A stretch of 60,284 nucleotides of DNA from CAZPZR01 sp964591105 (lineage in GTDB: Bacteria > Bacillota > Clostridia > Lachnospirales > Lachnospiraceae), in assembly GCA_964591105.1 (NCBI GenBank), contig CAZPZR010000004.1:1-60284 (forward strand), written 5' to 3'. Positions 1 through 7,208 of the stretch are shown here, piece by piece (positions within the stretch are counted from its first letter, which is position 1; each line of letters starts with the position of its first letter). A program made the translations under genes and the position numbers. The notes beneath the pieces were generated by a model. It was not told where the DNA came from. It searched no databases and saw only the letters and a list, made by a program, of their open reading frames with translations.

Positions 1-26
1 CGACATCGCATGGAAAGGAGTAAATT

Positions 27-776
27 ATGGCAAAATTATTTATTATTTGCGGACACGGAGCAGGTGATCCAGGAGCTTGCGGAAATGGATATCAAGAGGC
101 AGAACGTGTGCGTACACTTGCAAAACGCATCAAAAAATTTGGTGGGGATTCTGTAAAAGTGGGAGATACATCGAAGAATTGGTATAAGAGCAAACTTGTA
201 AATAAAAAGAACATTTCAAGCGGTAGTCTTGTGTTGGAGTTACACATGGATAGTGCTGCTAAGTCTGCAAAAGGAGCACATATCATTATCAAGAGTGGAA
301 TGGATGTTGATAAGTATGACGAGGCACTGGCAAATTATCTTGCAAAGGAGTTCCCAGGGCGTGCTAATAAAATCGTGAAACGTAGCGACCTTGCCAATAT
401 TAACAGAGCAGCAACAGCGGGAATTAATTATCGCTTGGCAGAATGCGGATTTATTACAAATGCTGAAGATGCGAAAAAATTTAATTCTGAGATGGATGAG
501 ATTGCAAAAGGAATCTTGAAATGCTTTGGAATCAAAGCGAATGATACTCCTACTTCAAATGACAAGACTCCTGAGTCAAAGGAATACAAAGTGAAAGTAA
601 CAGCTAAAACTCTTAATGTACGTGCTGGTGCTGGTGTTAAATACAAGGCAGTGGACAAGGTTAAAAAAGACGATGTCTACACGATCGTAGCAGAGCAAAA
701 GAATGGCTCAAATACATGGGGCAAGCTCAAGAGCGGAGCTGGATGGATTAACCTTGGGTATACCAAGAAAATTTAG
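27..776 (+). CDS. N-acetylmuramoyl-L-alanine amidase, phage endolysin type
   Basis: 249-residue zinc amidase that should cut the bond between N-acetylmuramic acid and L-alanine in peptidoglycan. The Amidase_3 domain spans about residues 3-168. Its expected zinc and catalytic residues are visible: H10 in CGHG, E24, H73 in ELHMD and E139 in LAECGF. A lysine-, threonine- and serine-rich linker (about 170-186) leads to a C-terminal SH3b cell-wall-binding domain (about 187-249, with LNVRAGAG near its start). There is no signal peptide, which fits a phage endolysin released through a holin rather than a secreted autolysin. The start has AAAGGAG a few bases upstream. No holin or other phage gene is visible, but the window begins only 26 bases upstream, so prophage membership is an inference. 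Amidase call is confident. Confidence 0.9.
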   Translation: MAKLFIICGHGAGDPGACGNGYQEAERVRTLAKRIKKFGGDSVKVGDTSKNWYKSKLVNKKNISSGSLVLELHMDSAAKSAKGAHIIIKSGMDVDKYDEALANYLAKEFPGRANKIVKRSDLANINRAATAGINYRLAECGFITNAEDAKKFNSEMDEIAKGILKCFGIKANDTPTSNDKTPESKEYKVKVTAKTLNVRAGAGVKYKAVDKVKKDDVYTIVAEQKNGSNTWGKLKSGAGWINLGYTKKI

Positions 777-803
777 TCAAGGCTAGTCAAGGTTTAGTCA
801 AGG
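774..803 (+). repeat. Three direct copies of TAGTCAAGG
   Basis: TAGTCAAGG occurs at 774-782, 784-792 and 795-803, spaced 10 and 11 bases apart. The first copy supplies the TAG stop codon of the amidase gene. The repeat lies directly before a GC-rich hairpin. Its function is unknown. It could be slippage at a phage gene end or a protein-binding array. Confidence 0.75.
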
Positions 804-805
804 AT

Positions 806-826
806 AGCCCGGTATCGCACCGGGCT
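806..826 (+). terminator. Hairpin after the endolysin gene, probable weak terminator
   Basis: AGCCCGG (806-812) pairs with CCGGGCT (820-826) around a 7-base loop. Only a short, interrupted run of T follows (CTGTTGAT), so if it is an intrinsic terminator it is a weak one. Confidence 0.5.
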
Positions 827-931
827 CTGTTGATAAAAATAAAGACATGATTTATGATAAGATAAGAAAAATCAACACGAATCTGCTTATTATATGTTGT
901 TACAATTTCGCCCACCGAACTGACTCAAAAT

Positions 932-945
932 AACTTGCGCAAGTT
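932..945. repeat. 14-bp perfect palindrome in the gap between endolysin and cotJB
   Basis: AACTTGCGCAAGTT is a perfect inverted repeat in the 230-bp gene-free stretch between the amidase and cotJB. It could be an operator or part of a phage attachment region. Neither can be shown from this window, and I saw nothing else recognisable in the gap. Confidence 0.4.
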
Positions 946-1006
946 TTGGATTTGTACAGCTGATTTTTACAGGGTATTGTAATCGCTTTTCATAATTCCA
1001 CATATC

Positions 1007-1285
1007 TTAACATCCTCCTTTCTGCCAAGGCCATGGGGACTGAACCCACTGCCAGCGTTCGCAATCTGTGCGGGCAGTATCAATGGTCAAAGGACCATAC
1101 AGAGATGCATATTCCTGAAGAGCGGCAGTTCTCTGACATTTCATTTCTTCGAAGAATGCCAATGCTTCCTGACAATCCGGATGAGTGTCTAAGAATAATT
1201 GAACATCATTGACAGCAAAACTTATGATATTGATCCAATGTAATAAATCTTCGCGACATGGACAATTTTTCATCATTTCATACAT
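1007..1285 (-). CDS. cotJB: Spore coat protein CotJB
   Basis: 92 residues, the normal size for CotJB. The recognisable core runs from the LLHWI segment through AVNDVQLFLDTHPDCQEAL to YGPLT and the tryptophan-rich WQWVQSPWPW near the C-terminus. In Bacillus subtilis CotJB is an inner-coat-associated protein made in the mother cell together with CotJA and the manganese-catalase-like CotJC. The gene overlaps the end of cotJA by 13 bases, so the two are translationally coupled. No cotJC follows downstream on this strand, where 230 bp of non-coding sequence and then an oppositely oriented phage lysin are found instead. A start three codons further in (MMKNC) is also possible. The family call is firm. 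Confidence 0.9.
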   Translation of the reverse strand: MYEMMKNCPCREDLLHWINIISFAVNDVQLFLDTHPDCQEALAFFEEMKCQRTAALQEYASLYGPLTIDTARTDCERWQWVQSPWPWQKGGC

Positions 1286-1509
1286 CCTCCTCTCCCAGTG
1301 AATGGTTTGTTTAATTCACAAAAGATGGTTCCACATTGAAATCCTTTTTCAATTTCATAAATATTTTTCCAATCCTGCCATGGAACATAAGCCATAGCGA
1401 TCGGAAGCTGGCTCAGAGGATCGCTTGGTTTGCAGGATGGAGGAGTGGATGGTGTCTGACAATTTCCACGCCGCATATAATCAGAAGAATTGTAACGATA
1501 ATTAGGCAT
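1273..1509 (-). CDS. cotJA: Spore coat associated protein CotJA
   Basis: 78-residue protein matching CotJA. The central PIAMAYVPWQDWKNIYE segment and the following GTIFCELNKPF are the family hallmarks, and a proline- and serine-rich N-terminus precedes them. It is the first gene of a cotJA-cotJB pair. The start is supported by AAGGAG upstream on the minus strand. In Bacillus the operon is switched on by sigma-E in the mother cell. I could not identify a convincing sigma-E promoter here, and the upstream region is shared with the divergent SEDS gene. The product is a small coat component without a known enzymatic role. Confidence 0.92.
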   Translation of the reverse strand: MPNYRYNSSDYMRRGNCQTPSTPPSCKPSDPLSQLPIAMAYVPWQDWKNIYEIEKGFQCGTIFCELNKPFTGRGGCMK

Positions 1510-1603
1510 GTTTTGGACTCCTTTCTTAGAGATGACAGAGGAGTTTCTGTCGGAAATGAATCTGTTTTCAATATCATATTATGAAAAAAGGGAGCAGAAG
1601 TGA

Positions 1604-1632
1604 TTGTTTTTCTTTTCTTATCTGAGTATAAT
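1604..1632 (+). promoter_or_regulatory. Sigma-A-type promoter for the first SEDS gene
   Basis: TTGTTT (1604-1609), 17-bp spacer, TATAAT (1627-1632). It lies 24 bp before the ATG of the SEDS gene, and GGAGGAG follows as its ribosome site. Confidence 0.6.
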
Positions 1633-1655
1633 ATTAAAAGATTGGGAGGAGTATT

Positions 1656-2822
1656 ATGACAAACAAGCAGACAAAACGTAAAATGAAGCGAAGACAAAAG
1701 AGGATTCGCTATGTTGATTATAGTCTTTTGGCAATTTTAGTATGCCTGGTATGCTTCGGACTTGTGATGCTTTACAGCGCAAGTTCGTACGATGCAATGA
1801 TTCATTATAATAACAGTATGTATTTTCTGAAAAGACAGTTAATCTTTACAATAATGGGAGTTGGAGTTGTCTATGTGGTATCAAAGATTGATTATCATAA
1901 ATACATACGTGGGGCAAGATTTATATATTTCTTTTCGATATTCCTGATGGTTTTAGTACAGACCCCGTTGGGAAAGGAAGTGAATGGAGCCAGACGATGG
2001 CTGCGACTTCCAGGGGGACTGACGTTCCAACCATCTGAACTGGCGAAGATTGCGATTATCGTGCTTATCCCTGCTTTGGTTTGTGAAATGGGAAAACGTA
2101 TGTGGAGCCTGAAAGGAATTTGGGAAGTTCTGCGTTGGGCGATTGGGGCAGCCCTAGGAGTAGCGGTGTTGACAGATAACTTGAGTACTGCGATTATCGT
2201 GGGTGCGATTGCATGTGTGATGGTCTTTGTAGCGCATCCAAAGACAAAACCATTTTTGATGATTATGGGACTATTAGGTGTGGGTGCGATTGCGGGTGTG
2301 TCCTTTGTTGGTGCAACAATGGTGAACAGCAAAAACTTCCGCTTGCGTCGAATCATCGCCTGGTTGAATCCGGAAGCGTATGCATCTTCGATAGCTTATC
2401 AACCACTGCAAGGACTTTATGCGATTGGATCTGGAGGATTATTTGGAAAAGGACTTGGAAATAGTGCACAGAAGATGGTAATACCGGAAGTGCAGAATGA
2501 TATGATCTTATCTGTAATTTGTGAAGAATTAGGAGTGTTCGGTGCAATTGCAATTTTGATATTGTTTGGAATGTTGTTGTATCGTTTGATGTTTATCGCT
2601 CAGAATGCACCGGATATGTATGGCTCGTTGGTTGTGACTGGGATTTTCGCCCACATTGCACTTCAAGTATTCCTGAATGTTGCGGTAGTAACCAATACGA
2701 TTCCGAATACGGGGGTTACATTACCGTTCTTCAGTTACGGAGGAACATCCTTATTATTCCTGGCAGTAGAGATTGGGATTGCGTTAGGAGTATCGAGAAG
2801 GATTCGACTTCCAGAGGGCTAG
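1656..2822 (+). CDS. SEDS-family peptidoglycan glycosyltransferase (FtsW/RodA/SpoVE type)
   Basis: 388-residue multi-pass membrane protein of the SEDS family, which polymerises lipid II into glycan strands together with a class B PBP. A basic N-terminal tail (about 1-20) leads into about ten membrane segments. Family signatures are visible: FQPSELAK (about 124-131), the large-loop QPLQGLYAIGSGG and the QNDMIL segment, whose D282 matches the catalytic aspartate known from RodA and FtsW. NTIPNTGVTLPFFSYGGTS near the C-terminus is also typical. It resembles the second SEDS gene at 11321-12409 closely, so the cluster is bracketed by two paralogs. One is probably the vegetative FtsW and the other SpoVE or RodA, but the sequence alone does not tell me which, so no symbol is given. 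Confidence 0.9.
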   Translation: MTNKQTKRKMKRRQKRIRYVDYSLLAILVCLVCFGLVMLYSASSYDAMIHYNNSMYFLKRQLIFTIMGVGVVYVVSKIDYHKYIRGARFIYFFSIFLMVLVQTPLGKEVNGARRWLRLPGGLTFQPSELAKIAIIVLIPALVCEMGKRMWSLKGIWEVLRWAIGAALGVAVLTDNLSTAIIVGAIACVMVFVAHPKTKPFLMIMGLLGVGAIAGVSFVGATMVNSKNFRLRRIIAWLNPEAYASSIAYQPLQGLYAIGSGGLFGKGLGNSAQKMVIPEVQNDMILSVICEELGVFGAIAILILFGMLLYRLMFIAQNAPDMYGSLVVTGIFAHIALQVFLNVAVVTNTIPNTGVTLPFFSYGGTSLLFLAVEIGIALGVSRRIRLPEG

Positions 2823-2837
2823 GAAATAGAGAAAAGG

Positions 2838-2866
2838 TTGTATAAACATAAAAAATGTGTTAAAAT
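2838..2866 (+). promoter_or_regulatory. Sigma-A-type promoter before the small membrane protein
   Basis: TTGTAT (2838-2843), 17-bp spacer, TAAAAT (2861-2866), about 35 bp before the ATG at 2902. Confidence 0.5.
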
Positions 2867-2901
2867 AACAGAAGTTTATTTCGGAGAAGGAGCAAGTTAA
2901 T

Positions 2902-3147
2902 ATGAGTCAGGCAAAAGTAGACAAATATAAAGAAGAGAAGAAGAATCGTAAGCAGATCATGAAGAAAGAAAAGATGGAAAGTATGATTCGCAAGTGTGTG
3001 TTAGCAGTGGTTGCAATCGTACTGATCGGATGGATCGGCTACTCTGTATACGGAACTTATACATCAGGTCAGCCAAAGCAGACAGCACAGGTTGATTACT
3101 CAGCGATGAATAATCTTTGGACAAATCTTGAAAGTTTAGCAGAATAA
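2902..3147 (+). CDS. Small single-pass membrane protein of unknown function
   Basis: 81 residues. A lysine-rich cytoplasmic N-terminus (about 1-28, strongly charged and probably helical) is followed by one membrane segment (about 31-48, LAVVAIVLIGWIGYSVYG) and a short outside tail rich in polar residues. It has a good ribosome site (GGAGAAGGAG), its own promoter-like sequence, and an intrinsic terminator 15 bp after its stop, so it looks like an independent monocistronic gene. It sits between a SEDS gene and mraZ. A link to cell-wall assembly is possible from position only. I do not recognise the family. Confidence 0.7.
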   Translation: MSQAKVDKYKEEKKNRKQIMKKEKMESMIRKCVLAVVAIVLIGWIGYSVYGTYTSGQPKQTAQVDYSAMNNLWTNLESLAE

Positions 3148-3161
3148 TACGAGAATCTTTG

Positions 3162-3190
3162 GAAGGCAGTGAAAACTGCCTTCTTTTTTT
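3162..3190 (+). terminator. Intrinsic terminator after the small membrane protein
   Basis: GAAGGCAGT (3162-3170) pairs with ACTGCCTTC (3175-3183) around GAAA, followed by seven T. This isolates the mraZ operon from upstream transcription. Confidence 0.92.
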
Positions 3191-3211
3191 GTGCTTTTTA
3201 TGAAAAAAGGC

Positions 3212-3240
3212 TTGAAATGGACGCAGAAGTGTTTTAAAAT
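3212..3240 (+). promoter_or_regulatory. Sigma-A promoter of the mraZ division operon
   Basis: TTGAAA (3212-3217), 17-bp spacer, TAAAAT (3235-3240). The predicted transcription start (about 3247) falls inside the repeat array at 3242-3297, as expected for repression by MraZ. Confidence 0.7.
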
Positions 3241-3241
3241 G

Positions 3242-3297
3242 GTGGCAAGTGGTAGAAAAGTGCAAGGAAGTGGTAGAAAGTGGTGGAAAAATGGAAG
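3242..3297 (+). promoter_or_regulatory. MraZ operator: phased GTGG-type repeats
   Basis: GTGG-type units start at about 3242, 3249, 3260, 3270, 3280 and 3291. Two of them are identical (GTGGTAGAAA at 3249 and 3270), and most are 10-11 bp apart, i.e. on one helical face. Tandem G-rich repeats at helical spacing upstream of mraZ are the known MraZ-binding arrangement in other bacteria, so autorepression of the operon is likely. Confidence 0.75.
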
Positions 3298-3321
3298 CCA
3301 CTTTGAGAGAAGGTGAGTTCT

Positions 3322-3762
3322 ATGTTGAAAGGAGAGTACAGTCATAATATTGATGCCAAAGGCAGATTGATTATTCCAGCCAAGTTTCGTGACGATCTAG
3401 GGGAGAAGTTCGTTATAACAAAAGGCATGGAGAACTGCTTGTACGTATATCCGGAACAAGAATGGAACGCTTTCGAAGAGAAACTGAATGATTTACCTAC
3501 TACCACAGACAAAAAAGCTCGTGCATTTGCATATTTCTTTCAGGGGAGTGCAGTGGACGGAGACTTAGATAAGCAGGGCAGAACTTTAATTCCACAAGTA
3601 CTTAGAACTTACGCAATGTTAGAAAAAGAAGTTGTGTTTATCGGTATGGGGAAGCGTGCCGAGATTTGGGACAAGGCTCGATGGGATGAAAAGAATGCAG
3701 AAGTGGAACTTAACATTGAGGATATTGCATCCGATATGGAAGCAAGCGGATTCAGTATCTAG
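3322..3762 (+). CDS. mraZ: Transcriptional regulator MraZ
   Basis: 146 residues from the ATG at 3322 (MLKGEYSHNIDAKGR). This start has AGAAGG 8 bases upstream. An in-frame GTG at 3313 would overlap that ribosome site and add three residues absent from the family. MraZ is a DNA-binding protein with two tandem AbrB-like (SpoVT-AbrB) half-domains. The DAKGRLIIPAKFR motif (about residues 11-23) and its partner DKQGRTLIPQVLR (about 82-94) are both visible. It forms ring-shaped oligomers that bind tandem operator repeats and controls the division and wall operon it heads. Such an array lies just upstream. rsmH follows after 11 bp. Confidence 0.96.
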   Translation: MLKGEYSHNIDAKGRLIIPAKFRDDLGEKFVITKGMENCLYVYPEQEWNAFEEKLNDLPTTTDKKARAFAYFFQGSAVDGDLDKQGRTLIPQVLRTYAMLEKEVVFIGMGKRAEIWDKARWDEKNAEVELNIEDIASDMEASGFSI

Positions 3763-3773
3763 AGGGAGAAGAT

Positions 3774-4709
3774 ATGGAATTCAATCACAAATCAGTTTTA
3801 CTTTATGAGACAGTAGATGGATTAAATGTTAAGCCGGACGGAATCTATGTAGATGGAACGCTCGGCGGTGGTGGACACACTTATGAAATATGTCGCCGTT
3901 TAGGTGATAAGGGGAGTATGATAGGAATCGATCAGGACGAAGCTGCGATTGAAGCGGCAGGCGCCAGATTGAAAGACTTCGGGGAGAAAGTAACAATCGT
4001 TCGGAGTAATTATTGTGACATGAAGTCACAGCTACACAAGTTAGGAATTGACAAAGTCGATGGGATCATGCTGGATCTGGGCGTATCATCTTATCAATTA
4101 GATACGGCAGAACGAGGATTCTCCTATCGCGAAGATGCACCTTTGGATATGAGAATGGATAGACGTCAGGAGATGACGGCAAAGGACATCGTCAATGACT
4201 ATAGTGAGATGGAACTTTTTCGTGTGATCAGAGACTACGGGGAGGATAAGTTTGCAAAGAATATTGCGAAACATATTGTAGCGGCACGTGAGAAAGCACC
4301 AATCGAGACAACAGGGCAGTTGACTGAGATTATTAGACAGTCAATCCCAATGAAGTATCAGAAGAAGTCTGGGCATCCGGCAAAGCGGACGTTCCAGGCT
4401 ATACGTATTGAGTTAAACAGAGAATTAGATGTGTTGCGTGATTCTCTGGACGAGATGATCGATATGCTCAATCCGGGTGGAAGACTTTGTATTATTACCT
4501 TCCATTCTTTGGAGGATAGAATCGTAAAGAGTGCATTCCGTAAGAATGAAGATCCTTGCGTCTGTCCAAGTCATTTCCCAGTGTGTGTATGTGGGAATGT
4601 ATCCAAAGGGAAAGTGATCACTCGTAAACCAATTTTACCAAGTGAAGAAGAATTAGAGTATAACAGCCGTTCAAAGAGCGCAAAGTTACGTATATTTGAA
4701 CGCGCGTAA
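3774..4709 (+). CDS. rsmH: 16S rRNA (cytosine-1402-N4)-methyltransferase RsmH
   Basis: 311 residues, the normal length. It transfers a methyl group from S-adenosylmethionine to N4 of C1402 of 16S rRNA, in the decoding centre. The SAM-binding glycine loop VDGTLGGGGH is at residues 26-35. LDLGVSSYQLD (about 101-111), the RAFQAIRIELN-type segment (here KRTFQAIRIELN) and CIITFHSLEDRIVK near the C-terminus are all family signatures. A cysteine-rich stretch (CVCPSHFPVCVCG, about 262-274) is also usual for Firmicute members. It lies 11 bp downstream of mraZ in the same operon, the conserved mraZ-rsmH pairing. The ribosome site is AGAGGGAGA. Confidence 0.97.
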   Translation: MEFNHKSVLLYETVDGLNVKPDGIYVDGTLGGGGHTYEICRRLGDKGSMIGIDQDEAAIEAAGARLKDFGEKVTIVRSNYCDMKSQLHKLGIDKVDGIMLDLGVSSYQLDTAERGFSYREDAPLDMRMDRRQEMTAKDIVNDYSEMELFRVIRDYGEDKFAKNIAKHIVAAREKAPIETTGQLTEIIRQSIPMKYQKKSGHPAKRTFQAIRIELNRELDVLRDSLDEMIDMLNPGGRLCIITFHSLEDRIVKSAFRKNEDPCVCPSHFPVCVCGNVSKGKVITRKPILPSEEELEYNSRSKSAKLRIFERA

Positions 4710-4757
4710 CGAGGAGTATTTGTAAGAAAAACAGGATAGAAAGGGGGCACAACGTAT

Positions 4758-5279
4758 ATGGCAACGAGACAGAACGTCAGAACAAGAGAAACACAGAGAT
4801 ATGCGAATCGTCAGACAACATATGTATATGGGAATACTGTAACAAAACCAGCATATGAACCAGAACGCCGTGTAAGAGAGCCAAGACGTCGGACAAGTTA
4901 TCAAGTACGTAAGAATAGAAAAAAGGCCCTCCAGATGAGTCCTGGTTATGTGTTATTCCTTGCAACAGCAGCTTTGATTGCATTGCTTATCTGTGTAGGG
5001 TATATTAAGATGCAGGCAAGCGTGACAAGCCAGTCTAAGCAGGTGACTGCACTGCAGGAAGAGCTCGCACAGATGCGTGAAGAGAATAACACAAGATATA
5101 ATGCAGTGATGGACACTGTAAACTTAGAAGAAGTGCGTGAACGTGCACTGAAGATGGGAATGGTCTATGCATCTCAGGATCAGATCATTACTTATAAGAG
5201 TCCATCTGCAGATTATGTAAAACAGTATGAAAGTATACCTGAAGATGGTGTGCTTGCCCAGTCAAAGAAGAATGAATAA
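4758..5279 (+). CDS. FtsL-like septum protein
   Basis: 173 residues. A long basic, tyrosine-rich cytoplasmic N-terminus (about 1-58) is followed by one membrane helix (about 62-83), a heptad-like coiled coil (about 85-115, with QVTALQEELAQMREENN) and a short outside tail. This bitopic layout, together with the position between rsmH and the class B PBP, is that of FtsL, which links DivIC and DivIB to the septal PBP in the divisome. Sequence identity to FtsL is always low, so the call rests on topology and synteny. DivIC belongs to the same fold class and cannot be excluded. The cytoplasmic tail is longer than in Bacillus FtsL. The gene is followed after 11 bp by the PBP. Confidence 0.8.
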   Translation: MATRQNVRTRETQRYANRQTTYVYGNTVTKPAYEPERRVREPRRRTSYQVRKNRKKALQMSPGYVLFLATAALIALLICVGYIKMQASVTSQSKQVTALQEELAQMREENNTRYNAVMDTVNLEEVRERALKMGMVYASQDQIITYKSPSADYVKQYESIPEDGVLAQSKKNE

Positions 5280-5290
5280 CAGGTGAGATT

Positions 5291-7141
5291 ATGGCAAAGC
5301 AGACAAGAAAAAGGAATCCTTATCGAAGAAAGTTTAGTAAATTGATGCAGAGAAAGCTAGTATTGTTGTTCATGGCAATCGTACTAGCTTTTGTTTTCTT
5401 GGTGGGGAAAATTACCTATATCAATGCATCCAATGGGGAAAAGTATACCAAGATTGTTTTGGATCAACAGCAGTATGACAGCCGTACGATTCCATTTAAG
5501 CGAGGCGATATTGTGGATCGCAATGGAACAAAGCTTGCAACAAGTGAGCGAATCTATAATGTCATTCTTGATATGAAAGCAATGCTTGATAAGGAAGATT
5601 ATTTAGAACCTACCATAGCAGTTTTAGAAGATTGTTTTGATATTGATCGAAAAGAAATCGAGAAATTGATTGAAGAGAATCCGACAGGTCGATACAATAT
5701 TTTGAAGAAGGGAATCGATTATGCGACAGCACAGAAGTTTGAAGCAATCGATGATGATAATGAAAAATATCCGAATGTAAAAGGAATTTGGTTGGAAGAA
5801 GACTATCAGCGTAAGTACCCATATAACACACTGGCCAGTGATGTCATTGGATTTACTGTCAGTGGAAACGTAGGAAGCAATGGAATTGAGGCGGCATATA
5901 ACTCAATCCTGAATGGAACTGACGGACGAGAATATGGATATCTTGATTCTGGTTCTACATTTGAACAGACTGTGAAAGAACCAGAAAACGGGCAGACTGT
6001 TGTGACAACGATTGACCTGCAAGTGCAGAGTATTGTAGAGAAGTATGTGTTGGAATTCAACGAAGAACACAAGAACGAAGCACGAAAAGGCGAAGGAAGT
6101 AAGAACACAGCAGTGATTGTGATGAACCCGCAGAATGGAGAAATCCTTGCGGAAGCATCTTATCCGAACTACGATCTGAATAATCCAAGAGATTTGAGTC
6201 AGTATTATTCAGAAGAAAGTCTTGAAAAGCTGACCGATGAAGAAAAAGTTCAGACACTGAATGAATTGTGGAATAACTTCTGTGTCAGCAATACATATGA
6301 ACCAGGATCTACGATTAAACCATTTACAATTGCAGCAGGATTAGAACTGGGTGCGTTGACTGGTGAGGAAAGCTACAATTGTGGTGGTGTACTTCATGTG
6401 GGAGACCATGACATCCACTGTAGCAATCGAAGTGGACATGGGGTTCAGAGTTTGAAGAAATCTTTGGAAAATTCTTGCAACGTTGCGTTGATGAGAATCG
6501 GTGAATCCATTGGAAAAGAAGAATTCTGCAGGTATCAGTCTTTGTTTGGTTTTGGACAATTTACAGGAATTGATCTTCCGGGAGAAGCATCTACAGAAGG
6601 ATTGCTCTACACCGCTGAAAATATGGATGCCTCCAGTTTGGCAACCAATGCCTTTGGGCAGAATTTCAACGTAACTATGACGCAGTTAGCAGCAGGTTTC
6701 TGTTCGCTGATTAACGGGGGAGAATATTATAAACCACACGTTGTCAAACAGATTCAGGATGAGAATGGCAATGTAACAGAAGATAAAACACCGGTACTTT
6801 TGCGTCGAACTGTTTCAGAAGAGACAAGTGAAATCATTAAGGACTACATGTTTGGGGTAGTAGAGGAAGGAACTGGTGCCAGCGCTGCAGTGGAAGGTTA
6901 TGATGTGGGTGGTAAAACAGGAACTGCAGAAAAACTTCCACGAAGAAATGGAAAATATCTGGTATCATTTATCGGATATGCGCCACAGGAAAATCCACAG
7001 GTTATGGTATATGTTGTTATTGATGAACCAAATGCAGCATCTCAGGCAAACAGTGGATTTGCAACAGAATTAGCTTCAAAGATTATGAAAGAGATTTTCC
7101 CATATCTTGGAGTAGAAAAATCTGCGAAGACATCTGAATAA
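5291..7141 (+). CDS. Class B penicillin-binding protein, septal transpeptidase (FtsI/PbpB type)
   Basis: 616 residues. A basic N-terminus and one membrane anchor (about 22-42) precede a PBP dimerisation domain (starting near RGDIVDRNGT, 71-80) and a transpeptidase domain with all three active-site motifs intact: S340-TIK343 (EPGSTIKPF), S395-C-N397 and K542-TG544. It cross-links peptidoglycan at the septum with a SEDS partner. The protein ends soon after the transpeptidase domain, so the C-terminal PASTA repeats seen in Bacillus PbpB are missing. It is the first of two tandem class B PBPs. The ribosome site AGGTGAG lies just before the ATG. An inverted repeat follows the stop codon and may limit read-through into the next gene. 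Confidence 0.93.
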   Translation: MAKQTRKRNPYRRKFSKLMQRKLVLLFMAIVLAFVFLVGKITYINASNGEKYTKIVLDQQQYDSRTIPFKRGDIVDRNGTKLATSERIYNVILDMKAMLDKEDYLEPTIAVLEDCFDIDRKEIEKLIEENPTGRYNILKKGIDYATAQKFEAIDDDNEKYPNVKGIWLEEDYQRKYPYNTLASDVIGFTVSGNVGSNGIEAAYNSILNGTDGREYGYLDSGSTFEQTVKEPENGQTVVTTIDLQVQSIVEKYVLEFNEEHKNEARKGEGSKNTAVIVMNPQNGEILAEASYPNYDLNNPRDLSQYYSEESLEKLTDEEKVQTLNELWNNFCVSNTYEPGSTIKPFTIAAGLELGALTGEESYNCGGVLHVGDHDIHCSNRSGHGVQSLKKSLENSCNVALMRIGESIGKEEFCRYQSLFGFGQFTGIDLPGEASTEGLLYTAENMDASSLATNAFGQNFNVTMTQLAAGFCSLINGGEYYKPHVVKQIQDENGNVTEDKTPVLLRRTVSEETSEIIKDYMFGVVEEGTGASAAVEGYDVGGKTGTAEKLPRRNGKYLVSFIGYAPQENPQVMVYVVIDEPNAASQANSGFATELASKIMKEIFPYLGVEKSAKTSE

Positions 7142-7153
7142 AAATGAAAGAAT

Positions 7154-7206
7154 AACCTTGCAAATGTTTTCATAAATTATGGAAAGGCATTTGCGAGGTT
7201 CTTTTA
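7154..7206 (+). promoter_or_regulatory. Inverted repeat between the PBP genes: terminator-like, covers the spoVD ribosome site
   Basis: AACCTTGCAAATG (7154-7166) pairs with CATTTGCGAGGTT (7188-7200), 13 bp with one G-U, around a 21-base loop, followed by CTTTTATTTTG. The 3' arm holds GCGAGG, the only reasonable ribosome site for the following gene. The structure can therefore act as a terminator or sequester that site. Confidence 0.65.
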
Positions 7207-7208
7207 TT

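Noticed and set aside
3313..3321. GTG 3313 as the mraZ start
   Set aside because: It overlaps the AGAAGG ribosome site of ATG 3322, and homologs begin near MLKGEY.
7179..7208. ATG 7179 as the spoVD start
   Set aside because: It lies in the hairpin loop with no ribosome site. TTG 7209 has GCGAGG at good spacing and gives a normal basic N-terminus before the membrane anchor.
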